A DNA stretch of 64,000 bases from Planctomycetota bacterium. GTDB lineage: Bacteria > Planctomycetota > UBA1135 > UBA2386. Positions 45,383 through 55,024 of the stretch are shown piece after piece. The notes below the pieces were generated by a model, which was given only the letters and a program-made list of their open reading frames with translations, did no database searches and was not told the DNA's origin. The DNA lies in the NCBI GenBank assembly GCA_016716265.1, contig JADJWQ010000006.1:124001-188000 (forward strand). Reading direction: 5' to 3'. Each line of letters starts with the position of its first letter. Within the stretch, counting starts at the first letter, position 1. The position numbers were made by a program, and so were the translations under genes.

Positions 45383-45453
45383 GGTGACGTAGCCAAGTGG
45401 TTAGGCAACGGATTGCAAATCCGTGAACGCGGGTTCGATTCCCGCCGTCACCT
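45383..45453 (+). tRNA. tRNA-Cys (GCA)
   Basis: Complete cloverleaf: acceptor GGTGACG/CGTCACC, D-arm AGCC...GGCA, anticodon stem ACGGA/TCCGT with loop TTGCAAA (anticodon GCA), and T-arm GCGGG TTCGATT CCCGC. The discriminator is T, as expected for tRNA-Cys. The following bases are TCCA, so CCA is not encoded in register. Confidence 0.96.
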
Positions 45454-45561
45454 TCCACGCGTCGCGCGGCGGACCGCCGCGCGACGCCGACCGACCACCT
45501 CTCGCGTCACCGTTCGCGTGACGCCACCGGACGAGGCGCGGCCCCACGCTGCGCCTCGCTC

Positions 45562-45621
45562 CCTGTACGGTGTCCCGCTGCACGGTCTCCCCCTGCACGG
45601 TCTCCCGCTGCACGGTCTCCC
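45562..45621. repeat. Four 15-bp tandem repeats downstream of tRNA-Cys
   Basis: Units at 45562-45576, 45577-45591, 45592-45606 and 45607-45621 follow (G/C)CTGCACGGTCTCCC, with units 2 and 4 identical and unit 1 diverged. They lie in the 327-bp gap 45454-45780 between tRNA-Cys and the GH172 gene. Open frames across them on both strands also run through the tRNA or have no start signal, so I treat the repeat as non-coding. No other feature is apparent in the gap. Confidence 0.75.
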
Positions 45622-45780
45622 GCGCGAGACGCGCGCGGCGTCTCCCGCTCCTCGCGACGGGCAGCGCATCCTGTGACCCGGTCCCTGCTCGCCGCGGTCG
45701 CCGACCGCAGCGGCGCGCTGGCAGCGCGACCGCCCGGGACACCGGCTGGATCGGCCGCGCGCGGCCGCGAAGATGAGGGC

Positions 45781-47976
45781 ATGCGTCACGCAGCGGGTCG
45801 GATCGGTGCGCTCGGTATGCTGCTCGGTCCGCTGCTCGGCAGCCCGCTCACCTGTCCCGCGCAGGCGCTGCGCGACCTGCCACTGCCGTGCCCCGGCCGC
45901 GCGGTGCAGCTCGCGTCGACCGACCCGAGCGGCGGCAACCTCGACCATGGCCACTTCGTGGCGATCGCGCCCGACGGGGCGCGCGTGCTCGCCGATCTGC
46001 GCGGCCCCGGTCGAATGACGCGGCTGTGGTCCGCCAACCCGCTGGGCGAGCTCCGCGTGCTGGTCGACGGCCGTGAGCACTGGCGCGGTGCGTTCGCCGA
46101 GCGGCTCGCCGCGGCGGGCCCGCTGGGCGGCGCCGGCACCGGCGGCGGCCTGCTGTCGTACGTGCCGATCCCGTTCGCGACGTCGCTGCGCGTCGAGCTG
46201 CGCGGCGACGGGCTCGACGCCGTCTACTGGCAGCTCGGTGCGGAGCTCGGTCCCGGCCCGCTGCCGGACGCGGCCGGGTTGCTCGACCGCGGGGTGCCCT
46301 CCGAAGCGCTCCGGCAGGTCGAGCTGGCGGACGTCGTCGCCCACCCCGGCCCGGGTGCGCTGCTCGCGCGGCTCGACGGCGCGGCCGAGCTGTGCGAGCT
46401 GGCGGTGCGGCCGCGCGGTCCGGCTGGCTTCGACCGGGTCGCGCGGCGCGGCGTGTGGCTCGAGTGCCGGGTGGACGGCGAGCCGGCGCCCTGCCTCGCC
46501 GGTCCGCTCGGCGACGTGCTCGGCGTCGGCCCGGACGGCGACGGGGTCGAGACGCTGCCGGTCCACTCGCGTGGCGGCTGGCGCGTCCTGCGGCTGCCGA
46601 TGCCCTGCCACAGCGCGCTCGAGCTGACGCTCGTCGCGCTCGACCGCGCCAGCGAACGCAGCTTCGACGTCCGCTACGGCTGGCGCCCGCTGCCCGCGGA
46701 GCACCCGCGCGGCGCGCTGTGCGGCAGCTTCCACCGCGCCGTCAACCGACCGGGCGTGCCGTTCGACGTGCTGCGCGTCGACGGCGCGCGCGGCCACGTC
46801 GTCGGCGCGTTCCTCACGCTCGCGGGGGCGCCCGGTCAGGGCCTGACCTTCCTGGAGGGCGACGAGACGCTGCGCGTCGACGGCGAGACCGACGCGGCGA
46901 TCGTCGGAACCGGGACCGAGGACGACATCGGCGGTGCGTGGTACTTCCGCGGCGGTCCGTTCGGCGGCCCGTTCCACGCCGTCGCGACGGTCGACGAGGC
47001 TCGCGCGCTGGTCGCGGCCGCGCGGTTCCGCATTGCGGATCCGGTAGCGTTCACGCACGGCGTCCATTGGTCGATCGAGCACGGTGGTGGCAATGACGCG
47101 CCGGGCTCCGACTACGCGGCGATGGCGTTCTGGTACCGCACCGCCGGCCGCGCGCCCGCGCCACCGGACGTCACCGCGCGGCGCCGCTGGGCAGCGCCGC
47201 AGCGCAACGCACAGCCGGTCACGATCGCGGCGACCGCGCTGTGGCCGCAGCTCGCGACGCCCGGTGCGCCGGCGATCGTCGAGCTAGCCGCGGGCCGCAC
47301 CGCGCTCCGCCTGCCCGCCGAGCCGGCGTGGCGGGCGCTGCGCGGAGCGCCGGTGCGGCTCCGGCTCGACGGACCTGCGGGCGAGGCGGCGGCGGTCGTC
47401 GCGGCACTCGGCGAACACGTCGAGATCACGGTCGCCGGTGGCGGACTGCCGGTCGCGCGGGTGACCGCCGAACCCTGGCTGCCGGCGATCCGCAGCTGGC
47501 GCATCGTCGGACCGTTCCGGCCGGCCGTCCCGCGCCGCGGCGTCGACGAGGCGTTCGGACCCGAGCGGGACGCCGACGTCGCGCGCGAATACCCGATCAC
47601 CGGTCCGGGCCCGCGCGGCTGGCGCGCCCCGCCCGCACCGCCCGGCTGGACCGGCTACCTCGACCTGAACGCGCCGTTCGACCCGGCCGACGACGTCGTC
47701 GCCTACGCGCTCTGCCTCGTGCGCTCGCCGGTCGACCAGGATGCGACGCTCGTGCTCGGCAGCGACGACGCCGTCAAGGTGTTCCTCGCCGGCCGCGAGG
47801 TACATCGCCACGACGGTCTGCGGGGCGCCGCGCGCGACCAGGATCGCGTGCGCGTCCGGCTCACGGCCGGCGAGCAGCCGCTGTTGTTCAAGGTCGAGGA
47901 CTACCTCGGCGGCTTCGGTCTCTACGCGCGCTTCGAGGACGCGCGCGGGCTGACGTTCGCGAGCGGACTGCCGTGA
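45781..47976 (+). CDS. Secreted DUF2961/GH172-like glycoside hydrolase with C-terminal PA14-like domain
   Basis: 731 aa. The signal peptide is at about 1-28 from ATG 45781 (GALGMLLGPLLGSPLTCPAQA). The DUF2961 domain occupies about 45-470. Its signature GTGTEDDIGGAWYF (about 377-390) includes the acidic residue expected at the active site of family GH172, whose characterised members act on fructofuranose or arabinofuranose linkages. Another family block is FDVRYGWRPLPAEHPRGALCGSF. The C-terminal ~150 residues form a PA14/lectin-like domain (VLGSDDAVKVFLAGREVHRHD...QPLLFKVEDYLGGFGLYARF) resembling the insert in the DUF1553 protein at 29801. Substrate unknown. Confidence 0.87.
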   Translation: MRHAAGRIGALGMLLGPLLGSPLTCPAQALRDLPLPCPGRAVQLASTDPSGGNLDHGHFVAIAPDGARVLADLRGPGRMTRLWSANPLGELRVLVDGREHWRGAFAERLAAAGPLGGAGTGGGLLSYVPIPFATSLRVELRGDGLDAVYWQLGAELGPGPLPDAAGLLDRGVPSEALRQVELADVVAHPGPGALLARLDGAAELCELAVRPRGPAGFDRVARRGVWLECRVDGEPAPCLAGPLGDVLGVGPDGDGVETLPVHSRGGWRVLRLPMPCHSALELTLVALDRASERSFDVRYGWRPLPAEHPRGALCGSFHRAVNRPGVPFDVLRVDGARGHVVGAFLTLAGAPGQGLTFLEGDETLRVDGETDAAIVGTGTEDDIGGAWYFRGGPFGGPFHAVATVDEARALVAAARFRIADPVAFTHGVHWSIEHGGGNDAPGSDYAAMAFWYRTAGRAPAPPDVTARRRWAAPQRNAQPVTIAATALWPQLATPGAPAIVELAAGRTALRLPAEPAWRALRGAPVRLRLDGPAGEAAAVVAALGEHVEITVAGGGLPVARVTAEPWLPAIRSWRIVGPFRPAVPRRGVDEAFGPERDADVAREYPITGPGPRGWRAPPAPPGWTGYLDLNAPFDPADDVVAYALCLVRSPVDQDATLVLGSDDAVKVFLAGREVHRHDGLRGAARDQDRVRVRLTAGEQPLLFKVEDYLGGFGLYARFEDARGLTFASGLP

Positions 47977-47983
47977 GTGCGGC

Positions 47984-48553
47984 TCAGCGGGTCGCGAACT
48001 CCATCGGCTTGCGCACGCGTTCCACGGCCGCGTCGCCACCCAGCCGGCGCACCAGCGCGAAGGCGAACTCGAACGCGGTGCCCGGCCCGCGGCTGGTGAC
48101 GAGCTGGCCGTCCTCGACGACCGGCGCATCCGCCACGTAGCGCCCGTGCGCCGCGACCGCGTCGCGCACGGCGGGGTGGCACGTCAGGCGCGCACCGGCG
48201 CCGACGCCGTGGGCTGCGAGCGCGCTCGGCGCCGCGCAGATGGCGGCCAGCTCGCGGCCCGCGGTGACCTGCGCGCGCAGCAGCTCACCGAGCGCCGCCG
48301 ACTCGCGGAACCGGCGTGCGGCGTCCCCGCCGCCGGGCAGCACGATCACGCGGAACGACCCGCGCACGTCCGCGAGCGCGGTGTCCGGCACGATCTTGAC
48401 GCCGCGGCTGCAGGTGACCGCCTGCGGACCGTCGAGGCCCGCCACCACGACGTCGACCCCGGCCCGCCGCAGGACGTCGACGACGATCGTGAACTCCATC
48501 TCCTCGGTGCCATCGGCGAGCAGCACGAGCACACGCGTTTCGGACTGGCCCAT
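47984..48553 (-). CDS. DJ-1/PfpI-family protein, DJ-1 subtype
   Basis: 189 aa from ATG 48553. The nucleophile is Cys106 in AAICAAPSAL, with the Glu of LADGTEEMEF (17-18) as its acidic partner. VLPGGGDAARRF and TSRGPGTAFEFAFALV complete the DJ-1 signature. With this start both the length and the position of the reactive Cys equal those of human DJ-1. That favours 48553 over the ATG at 48562, which also lacks room for its GGAG ribosome-binding site. Family members are linked to oxidative stress or glyoxal defence; the exact activity is debated. Confidence 0.93.
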   Translation of the reverse strand: MGQSETRVLVLLADGTEEMEFTIVVDVLRRAGVDVVVAGLDGPQAVTCSRGVKIVPDTALADVRGSFRVIVLPGGGDAARRFRESAALGELLRAQVTAGRELAAICAAPSALAAHGVGAGARLTCHPAVRDAVAAHGRYVADAPVVEDGQLVTSRGPGTAFEFAFALVRRLGGDAAVERVRKPMEFATR

Positions 48554-48650
48554 GCCGATCATGCTCCACGGGGCACCGCGCGCGTCCAGCCGGGGCGCAC
48601 CCCCGCGCCCGCGGAACGAACGGCGCGGCGCACCGGACGGCGCCGCGACC

Positions 48651-48656
48651 TATACT
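48651..48656 (+). promoter_or_regulatory. Candidate -10 box very close to a start codon
   Basis: TATACT, rare in this GC-rich sequence, 12 bp before the ATG at 48669. If used, the leader would be only about 5 nt. No good -35 box is visible. Confidence 0.35.
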
Positions 48657-48668
48657 CCTCGCGACACC

Positions 48669-48929
48669 ATGGCGGCCCGCATCCTCAGCACGATCGCGTT
48701 CTGGATCCTGATGACGATGCTGATCGCCGGCGGCGTCGTGGTGGTGTGCTGCCTCTACCTGCCGTTCGTCGCGCTCAAGGCCGCCTACCTGGCCGTCACC
48801 GGACGGATCGACGAGGCGCGCGGTGGCCGGCGCCGGGCCGCCGACGCGACCACGGACGGTGCGACCGACGACAGCGCGACCACGGACCGCGCGACCACGG
48901 ACGGCTCAGGGCAGCGCGCGAACGCCTGA
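48669..48929 (+). CDS. Small single-pass membrane protein with pentapeptide tail repeats
   Basis: 86 aa. One long hydrophobic segment (about 5-35: LSTIAFWILMTMLIAGGVVVVCCLYL) is followed by a short charged stretch and four tandem pentapeptides of consensus A-T-T-D-G (60-79). These are encoded by four 15-bp DNA repeats at 48846-48905. No domain recognised. A TATACT box just upstream and no ribosome-binding site suggest near-leaderless expression. It lies alone between a DJ-1 gene and convergent fumC. Confidence 0.6.
   Translation: MAARILSTIAFWILMTMLIAGGVVVVCCLYLPFVALKAAYLAVTGRIDEARGGRRRAADATTDGATDDSATTDRATTDGSGQRANA
48846..48905. repeat. Four in-frame 15-bp tandem repeats
   Basis: Units at 48846-48860, 48861-48875, 48876-48890 and 48891-48905 (GCGACCACGGACSGY consensus; second unit diverged). 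They encode the pentapeptide tail of the small membrane protein. Confidence 0.8.
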
Positions 48930-48969
48930 GCCCGCACCGGCGCGGTCGCGGCGCCGGCGGCGGCCGGGA

Positions 48970-50376
<1,407 letters not shown>

Positions 50377-50524
50377 CGTGGTTCTCGCGTCGGGATCGGA
50401 CGGCGGAACGCCCCATCGAAGCGATTCGGACGCGCGGGTCCAAGACCCGGGTTCCGTCCCGGTGCACGCGCGGCGCGGCGATCGACCGGCGCGCCCTCTC
50501 GCGGCCGGGGCTGCCGCGCGCTAG

Positions 50525-50538
50525 CGTGGGGCCCCACG
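50525..50538. promoter_or_regulatory. Perfect 14-bp palindrome upstream of tRNA-Leu
   Basis: CGTGGGGCCCCACG, 9 bp before the 5' end of tRNA-Leu, overlapping a possible -10 box (TAGCGT at 50522-50527). It could be a cis-acting site or part of the tRNA leader hairpin. Confidence 0.35.
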
Positions 50539-50547
50539 ACGCCGCGC

Positions 50548-50631
50548 GCGGGGATGGCGAAACCGGCAGACGCAGCGGACTTAAAATCCGCTTCCCGCAA
50601 GGGAGTGAGGGTTCGAGTCCCTCTCCCCGCA
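50548..50631 (+). tRNA. tRNA-Leu (TAA)
   Basis: Acceptor GCGGGGA/TCCCCGC, anticodon stem GCGGA/TCCGC with loop CTTAAAA (anticodon TAA), a long class II variable arm (CTTCCCGCAAGGGAGTGAG) and T-arm GAGGG TTCGAGT CCCTC. The discriminator is A. CCA is not encoded (followed by TCC). Confidence 0.95.
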
Positions 50632-50758
50632 TCCGATCGGCCCGCCGCGTCGGCGCAGTCGCATTGAGGCCCGCGCCCGACGCGGCGACCGCGCGGCAAC
50701 GGGAGGTCCGCGGTTCCCCCGGTGGCGTCCGCTGGCCAGAATGCGGCTGGAGCCGACC

Positions 50759-52360
50759 ATGCCCACCGCGTCCCGCCCGTCGTTCGCCCTCGTGCTCGCA
50801 CTCGTCGGATCGCTCGCCTCGACCGCCGCAGCCCAGCGCGGCGAGTTCAGCGACAGCGCGCACGGCTTCTCGATCCAGCCGCCGAAGGACTGGGCCGCGC
50901 TGCCGGCCACCGGCGGCGACCGCGGCGCGCTCGTCGCGCTGTGGTGCTCGCCGAAGGCCGCCGAGCCGCGCGCCGGTGGCCGGCCGCACGCGCCCGCGCT
51001 GCGCGTGCTGCACTTCGCGAAGCGCGGTGCCGGCGACGACGCGGTCGACGGGTTGGCGCGCCGCACGCCGTTCCGCGACTTCGACGACTACCTGCGGCGC
51101 GGCCACGGCACCGCCGCGCGCGTCGTCGTGCGGGAGTCCGTCGAGCTCGACGGCGGCGGCTCCGCCCTGCGCTTCGAAGCGGACGTGCCCCGGCCAGACG
51201 GCGCGCGCAAGCTGTTCGGCCTGCGCGTCGACCGCGGCGACGCCGGTGAGCTCGTCGTCGAGATCGAAGTGCTCGAGGAGCAGGCCGCGAAGGAACGCAA
51301 GGAGATGCTCCGCACGCTGGCGAGCTTCGCGCTGCGCGAGCCGTCCGGGACGGCGCCGGCGCCCGAGGACGCGCCCTGGCTGCGCGACGCCGCCGCGTGG
51401 CGTGGCCGCGACGGCGCCGCACAGCGGGCCGAGCTGCAGCGCTGGGCCGAGGCGCGGGTCGCGGCGGTGCGCGCGGCGCCCGAACCGGGCTGGACCGAGC
51501 TGGCGAGCGACCGCTGGCTGGTGCTGAGCCACGGCGATGCGCGGACCGCCAGGCGCGCCGTGCAGGCCGCCGACGCGATCCGCGACTGGGCCGAGAAGCA
51601 CCTGCCGGGTCTCGGCGGTGCCGGCACCGCACCCGCCGTGCTGCGCATCTACTCCGATGCGCACGAGCTGCGCGCGGTCCAGCGCGGCGAGGTCGATCCG
51701 CGCGAGTTCGACCCCGACACGCGCACGCTGCATTTCGCCCCGGATCCCGACGCCGGCACCGGTGCGGGCTACGGCGGATTGTTCCGCGCGGTCGTGTGGC
51801 AGTGGATCGACGACCAGGTACCGGGCGCGATGCGCGCGTCGCCCCGCTGGCTCGAGCTCGGCATGTGGGAGTATCTGCGCAGCACGAAGCTCAAGGGCCG
51901 CGGTATCGAGTTCTTCCCGAGCGACGTCGAGCGCGGCCGGCTCGACTACCAGATGCGCAACAACTCGATGCCCGCGCTGTGGCACCTCGTCCAGGAGAGC
52001 ATCCAGCCCGAGCCCGACGACGGCGCGCCCGAGGACGACTGGGGTTACACGCCCGAGTGCGCGCTGCTGATGCGCTGGCTGTTCGACCACGACGGCTGCG
52101 CCGCCTTCGGCGTCAACGACCTGCCGAGCGCCTACCTGCGCGGTATCGGCACCGCACTGGCGAAGGTCGGTCCCAATCCGACCGCGGACGTCGACTGGGC
52201 GCTGCTCGACGTCGCGGACACGAAGACGGCGCGCACGCGCTTCTACGCGTGGCGCAAGGCACTCCGCGAGGCCGTCAACTACGGCGTCATCCCGCTCGAC
52301 GAGGCGACCTGGCGCAAGGCCAACGAGCGCTGGGTGGCGTTCGCGAAGGAGTCGAGCTGA
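50759..52360 (+). CDS. Secreted protein of unknown function
   Basis: 533 aa. The signal peptide is at about 1-26 (SFALVLALVGSLASTAAAQ). ATG 50759 is chosen because GGAG lies 6 nt before it; an upstream ATG at 50741 has none. The first half is a beta-rich domain (GFSIQPPKDWAALP...ALRFEADVPRPDGARKLFGLRV). The second half resembles DUF1570-type peptidase-like proteins seen in Planctomycetota (AVLRIYSDAHELRAVQRG, YGGLFRAVVWQWIDDQV, SPRWLELGMWEYL), but the HExxH zinc motif is absent where it would be expected. It may therefore be a non-catalytic relative. It overlaps nothing; the next gene starts 2 bp after its stop. Confidence 0.8.
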   Translation: MPTASRPSFALVLALVGSLASTAAAQRGEFSDSAHGFSIQPPKDWAALPATGGDRGALVALWCSPKAAEPRAGGRPHAPALRVLHFAKRGAGDDAVDGLARRTPFRDFDDYLRRGHGTAARVVVRESVELDGGGSALRFEADVPRPDGARKLFGLRVDRGDAGELVVEIEVLEEQAAKERKEMLRTLASFALREPSGTAPAPEDAPWLRDAAAWRGRDGAAQRAELQRWAEARVAAVRAAPEPGWTELASDRWLVLSHGDARTARRAVQAADAIRDWAEKHLPGLGGAGTAPAVLRIYSDAHELRAVQRGEVDPREFDPDTRTLHFAPDPDAGTGAGYGGLFRAVVWQWIDDQVPGAMRASPRWLELGMWEYLRSTKLKGRGIEFFPSDVERGRLDYQMRNNSMPALWHLVQESIQPEPDDGAPEDDWGYTPECALLMRWLFDHDGCAAFGVNDLPSAYLRGIGTALAKVGPNPTADVDWALLDVADTKTARTRFYAWRKALREAVNYGVIPLDEATWRKANERWVAFAKESS

Positions 52361-52361
52361 C

Positions 52362-52649
52362 GTGGACGCCCAGGGCATCGAGCGCGCATTGACCGCCGCG
52401 CTGCCGCTGCCGCACGTCGCCCGGCTGGTGTTCGAGCTGGGGCGCGACGGGGGCGGGCAGAAGGCGCTGCGCATCTGGGCCGTGATGGCCGACGACGCAC
52501 CCGCGACCGTCTGGGGCCCCGACGCCCGCGAGCGCATCCGCGACGCGCTGCGCAATGCATTGCGCGGTGCCGGCGTCCGGGTCTGGCCCTACGTCGCGTT
52601 CCGCACGGCGGCCGAGCAGGCCGAGCTCGACGCGGGGGTACCGACGTGA
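52362..52649 (+). CDS. Small protein coupled to a HEPN-like gene
   Basis: 95 aa from GTG 52362, immediately after the preceding stop. Predicted alpha/beta: IERALTAALPLPHVARLVFELG, KALRIWAVMADD, then a helix RERIRDALRNALRGAGVRVWPYVAFRTAAEQ (in parts). The arrangement resembles small nucleotidyltransferase-like partners of HEPN proteins, but the catalytic GSxxxGxxxxxSDxD motif of MNT enzymes is absent. It overlaps the HEPN-like gene by 4 bp (GTGA). Function not established; the pairing is the main clue. Confidence 0.7.
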   Translation: MDAQGIERALTAALPLPHVARLVFELGRDGGGQKALRIWAVMADDAPATVWGPDARERIRDALRNALRGAGVRVWPYVAFRTAAEQAELDAGVPT

Positions 52650-53161
52650 GCTTGCACCACGAGCTCCTGGAGCAGGCGCGGCACCTCGCGCGCCGCGAAC
52701 GCAGCAAGCCGCGCGAGGCGAGCCTGCGCCGGGCGATCTCGGCCGCCGCCCTGGCCCTGCACCACCTGCTGGTGCACGAGCTGGCGCGCGCGGTCGCGCC
52801 CGGCCGCGACGGTGCACCGATGCGACCGCTGGTCGCGCCCGGGGTCGAGGCCGAGCGGCTCCGGCGCGTCGCGAAGGCGTGGACGACCGGCGCCGTGCCG
52901 CCCGCCGTGCGCGCGGCGGCCGGCGAGGACCCGCTGCCCACGCCACTGCGCCGCTTCGCCCACACGCTGGTGACGGCGATGGAGGCCGCCGAGCGCGCCG
53001 AGCGCGATCCGGGCAGCCGCTTCACGCGGCGCGAGGCCCAATGTCACGTCGACGACGCCGGCGAGGCGATCGCACGCTGGAACGACGTCCGCAGCGGGCC
53101 GGCCGCGCGGCTGTTCCTGCTCGCGCTGCTGCTGTGGGACACCTGGGAACCCGGCGGCTGA
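52646..53161 (+). CDS. HEPN-like helical protein
   Basis: 171 aa, all alpha-helical. The opening LHHELLEQARHLARRERSKPREASLRRAISAAALALHHLLVHE (in parts) is the pattern of HEPN-domain proteins, in which a helix pair carries SLRRA.S.AYYAL.H. The usual YY is AL here. No clear C-terminal RxxxxxH ribonuclease motif is visible, so it may not be a nuclease. Later helices include FTRREAQCHVDDAGEAIARWNDVR and ARLFLLALLLWDTW. HEPN proteins often act as toxins or RNA-binding modules with a small partner; here the partner is the 95-aa gene upstream. Confidence 0.7.
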   Translation: MSLHHELLEQARHLARRERSKPREASLRRAISAAALALHHLLVHELARAVAPGRDGAPMRPLVAPGVEAERLRRVAKAWTTGAVPPAVRAAAGEDPLPTPLRRFAHTLVTAMEAAERAERDPGSRFTRREAQCHVDDAGEAIARWNDVRSGPAARLFLLALLLWDTWEPGG

Positions 53162-53188
53162 CCGGACCGCGCGGCGAGCGGGTCGGCG

Positions 53189-54784
53189 TCAGCATCGTGC
53201 GGTGGCCCGCAGCAGGCCGACCGCCAGCCGATCGAGGTTGTGCGCGCGCGACGCGGCGCCGTCCAGCCGGACGATCGCCGCGGCTCCCTCGCTCGGCTCC
53301 GGTGGCTCGTCCTGCGCGAGCAGGCGCGCGTAGACCCGCTCGTCGGCGTCACTGACCGAGGTGTTCGCGGCACTGCGGCGTCGCAACCGCTCGAGCGCGA
53401 CCGGCTCGGCGAGCTCGACCCGCACGACCACCGGCACGGCACCCGCGGCGCGGACCGCGGCGCAGGCCTGCCGCCGCCGGACGGCCTCGCGGTAGTTCGC
53501 GTCGACGATCGCCGGCCCGGGTCCGGCGAGCGCACGCGCGGTGAGCTCGCCGTAGACGCGGTCGCTCGCCGCCGGCGAGTAGGCCGGCTGCGGCAGGCGG
53601 ACCTGCGGCGCGACGCCGAACAGCTCCTTGCGCACCGCGTCGCTCTCGAACACAGGCCACCCGGTCGCGACCCGCAGCGTGCGCAGCAGCGTCGACTTGC
53701 CGCTGGCCGGCAGGCCCGAGCCGAGGATCACGACGCGCGCACCCGCCTCGACCAGGGTCCACGCGCACAGCCGCAGGTGCTTGCGCGCGACGCCGCGCAG
53801 ACGCGCACGCACGGCAGGCGGAATGGCGGGGTCGGTCGCGCCGAGCGCGTCGACCTTGGCGCGGACCATCGCCCGGTAGCGCACGAGCTCCGGCAGCACC
53901 GCGGGGAGGTCCGGGTCGCCCGACGCCGCGACGTAGGCGTCGACGAGCGGCGCGACGAGGTGGTGGCAACCGCGCAGGCGCAGGTCCATCGCGAGAAAGG
54001 CGAGGTCGGTCGCGACGTCACCGCAGCGGAAGTCGCGACGGAACTCGACGCAGTCGTAGATCGTCGGCGGCACGGTCATGCAGACGTTGCGGGCGTGCAG
54101 GTCGCCGTGCCCCTCGACGACGCGCCCGGCCGCGAGACGGTGCCGGAGCAGCTTCGCGAGCTGGGGCAATGCCGGTTCCACGCGGTCGCGCACCGCGAGC
54201 AGCAGCTCGCGATCGAGGCTCGCGTCGTCGCCCCGCGCGCCGAACCGCTCGGCGTCCCGGAAGTTCGCGCCGATCTGCTCGATCAGCCGCTCCGGCGCGC
54301 CGAGCGCGCGCACGTCCGCGTCGGCGTCGGCCGCCGCTCGACCGTGGAAGGTCGCGATCCGCCGCGCGAGGTCGCGGATCGCAGCCGGCTCGACCGCGCG
54401 CTCGGCGAGCAGGCGGTCGAGCATGCGCTCGGCGGGCAGCCGCCGCATCGCGACCGCCCAATCGACGATCGGCGCCGTGCGGTCGTCGGAGCCGAGCCGC
54501 AGACCCGCGGGCGTCCGCCGCAACGGCAGCACGGCGAGGTAGACGTCGGGCGCGAGCCGCCGATTGAGCCGCAGCTCGTCGCGACATGCGACCTCTCGCT
54601 GCGCGAGCGAGGAGAAGTCCACGAACGGCAGCCGCACCGCCTTCTTCAGCTTGTAGGCACGGTCGCCGACCAGCGCGACGACCGACACGTGCGTCTGCAC
54701 GATCGTCACCGGACCTCCCGCGCCCCGCGGGTAGACCGCAGCGTCCTGCAGCGCGTCGACGTGTTGTTCGACCCGGAAGTCCAT
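53189..54784 (-). CDS. Fused APH-like kinase and P-loop nucleotide kinase
   Basis: 531 aa from ATG 54784. The N-terminal half (about 1-330) is an aminoglycoside-phosphotransferase-like kinase fold: AYKLKKAVRLPFVDFSS (Lys of the ATP site), VVEGHGDLHARNV (catalytic HGDLH) and YDCVEFRRDFRCGDVATDLAFL (metal-binding D). The C-terminal half (about 350-531) is a P-loop kinase with Walker A GSGLPASGKST, then VFESDAVRKELFG and IVDANYREAVRRRQA. Such fusions are found in diverse bacteria, with unknown substrate. Antibiotic resistance is not implied. An upstream ATG at 54838 would add 18 residues. Confidence 0.88.
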   Translation of the reverse strand: MDFRVEQHVDALQDAAVYPRGAGGPVTIVQTHVSVVALVGDRAYKLKKAVRLPFVDFSSLAQREVACRDELRLNRRLAPDVYLAVLPLRRTPAGLRLGSDDRTAPIVDWAVAMRRLPAERMLDRLLAERAVEPAAIRDLARRIATFHGRAAADADADVRALGAPERLIEQIGANFRDAERFGARGDDASLDRELLLAVRDRVEPALPQLAKLLRHRLAAGRVVEGHGDLHARNVCMTVPPTIYDCVEFRRDFRCGDVATDLAFLAMDLRLRGCHHLVAPLVDAYVAASGDPDLPAVLPELVRYRAMVRAKVDALGATDPAIPPAVRARLRGVARKHLRLCAWTLVEAGARVVILGSGLPASGKSTLLRTLRVATGWPVFESDAVRKELFGVAPQVRLPQPAYSPAASDRVYGELTARALAGPGPAIVDANYREAVRRRQACAAVRAAGAVPVVVRVELAEPVALERLRRRSAANTSVSDADERVYARLLAQDEPPEPSEGAAAIVRLDGAASRAHNLDRLAVGLLRATARC

Positions 54785-55024
54785 GCGAGCCCGACCGCCG
54801 TACGGGTCAGTGTCGCGCGATGCGGTCACCGCGCGCAACGCCGGCGCGTCCGAACGTCACGTCGAGCGCGGGTCCGGCCGGACGACGCCCCGGGCTGGCG
54901 ACCTGCGTGACCGCGAGAGGGATCTCGTGGATCATGCGGGCTGACCGCGATGCTGGCCGCCGGACGCCGCATCGCCCGTCGTCGCCCGGTCGGCGGTGCC
55001 CCCCTTGCTCGAGACAACGGTCCG

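Noticed and set aside
45401..45742. Minus-strand frame with RETVQ-type pentapeptide repeats across the 15-bp tandem repeat.
   Set aside because: It runs antisense through tRNA-Cys, has no ribosome-binding site and no homology I recognise.
53189..54784. Aminoglycoside resistance gene.
   Set aside because: The APH-like fold is widespread and the fusion to a P-loop kinase is a different, uncharacterised family.
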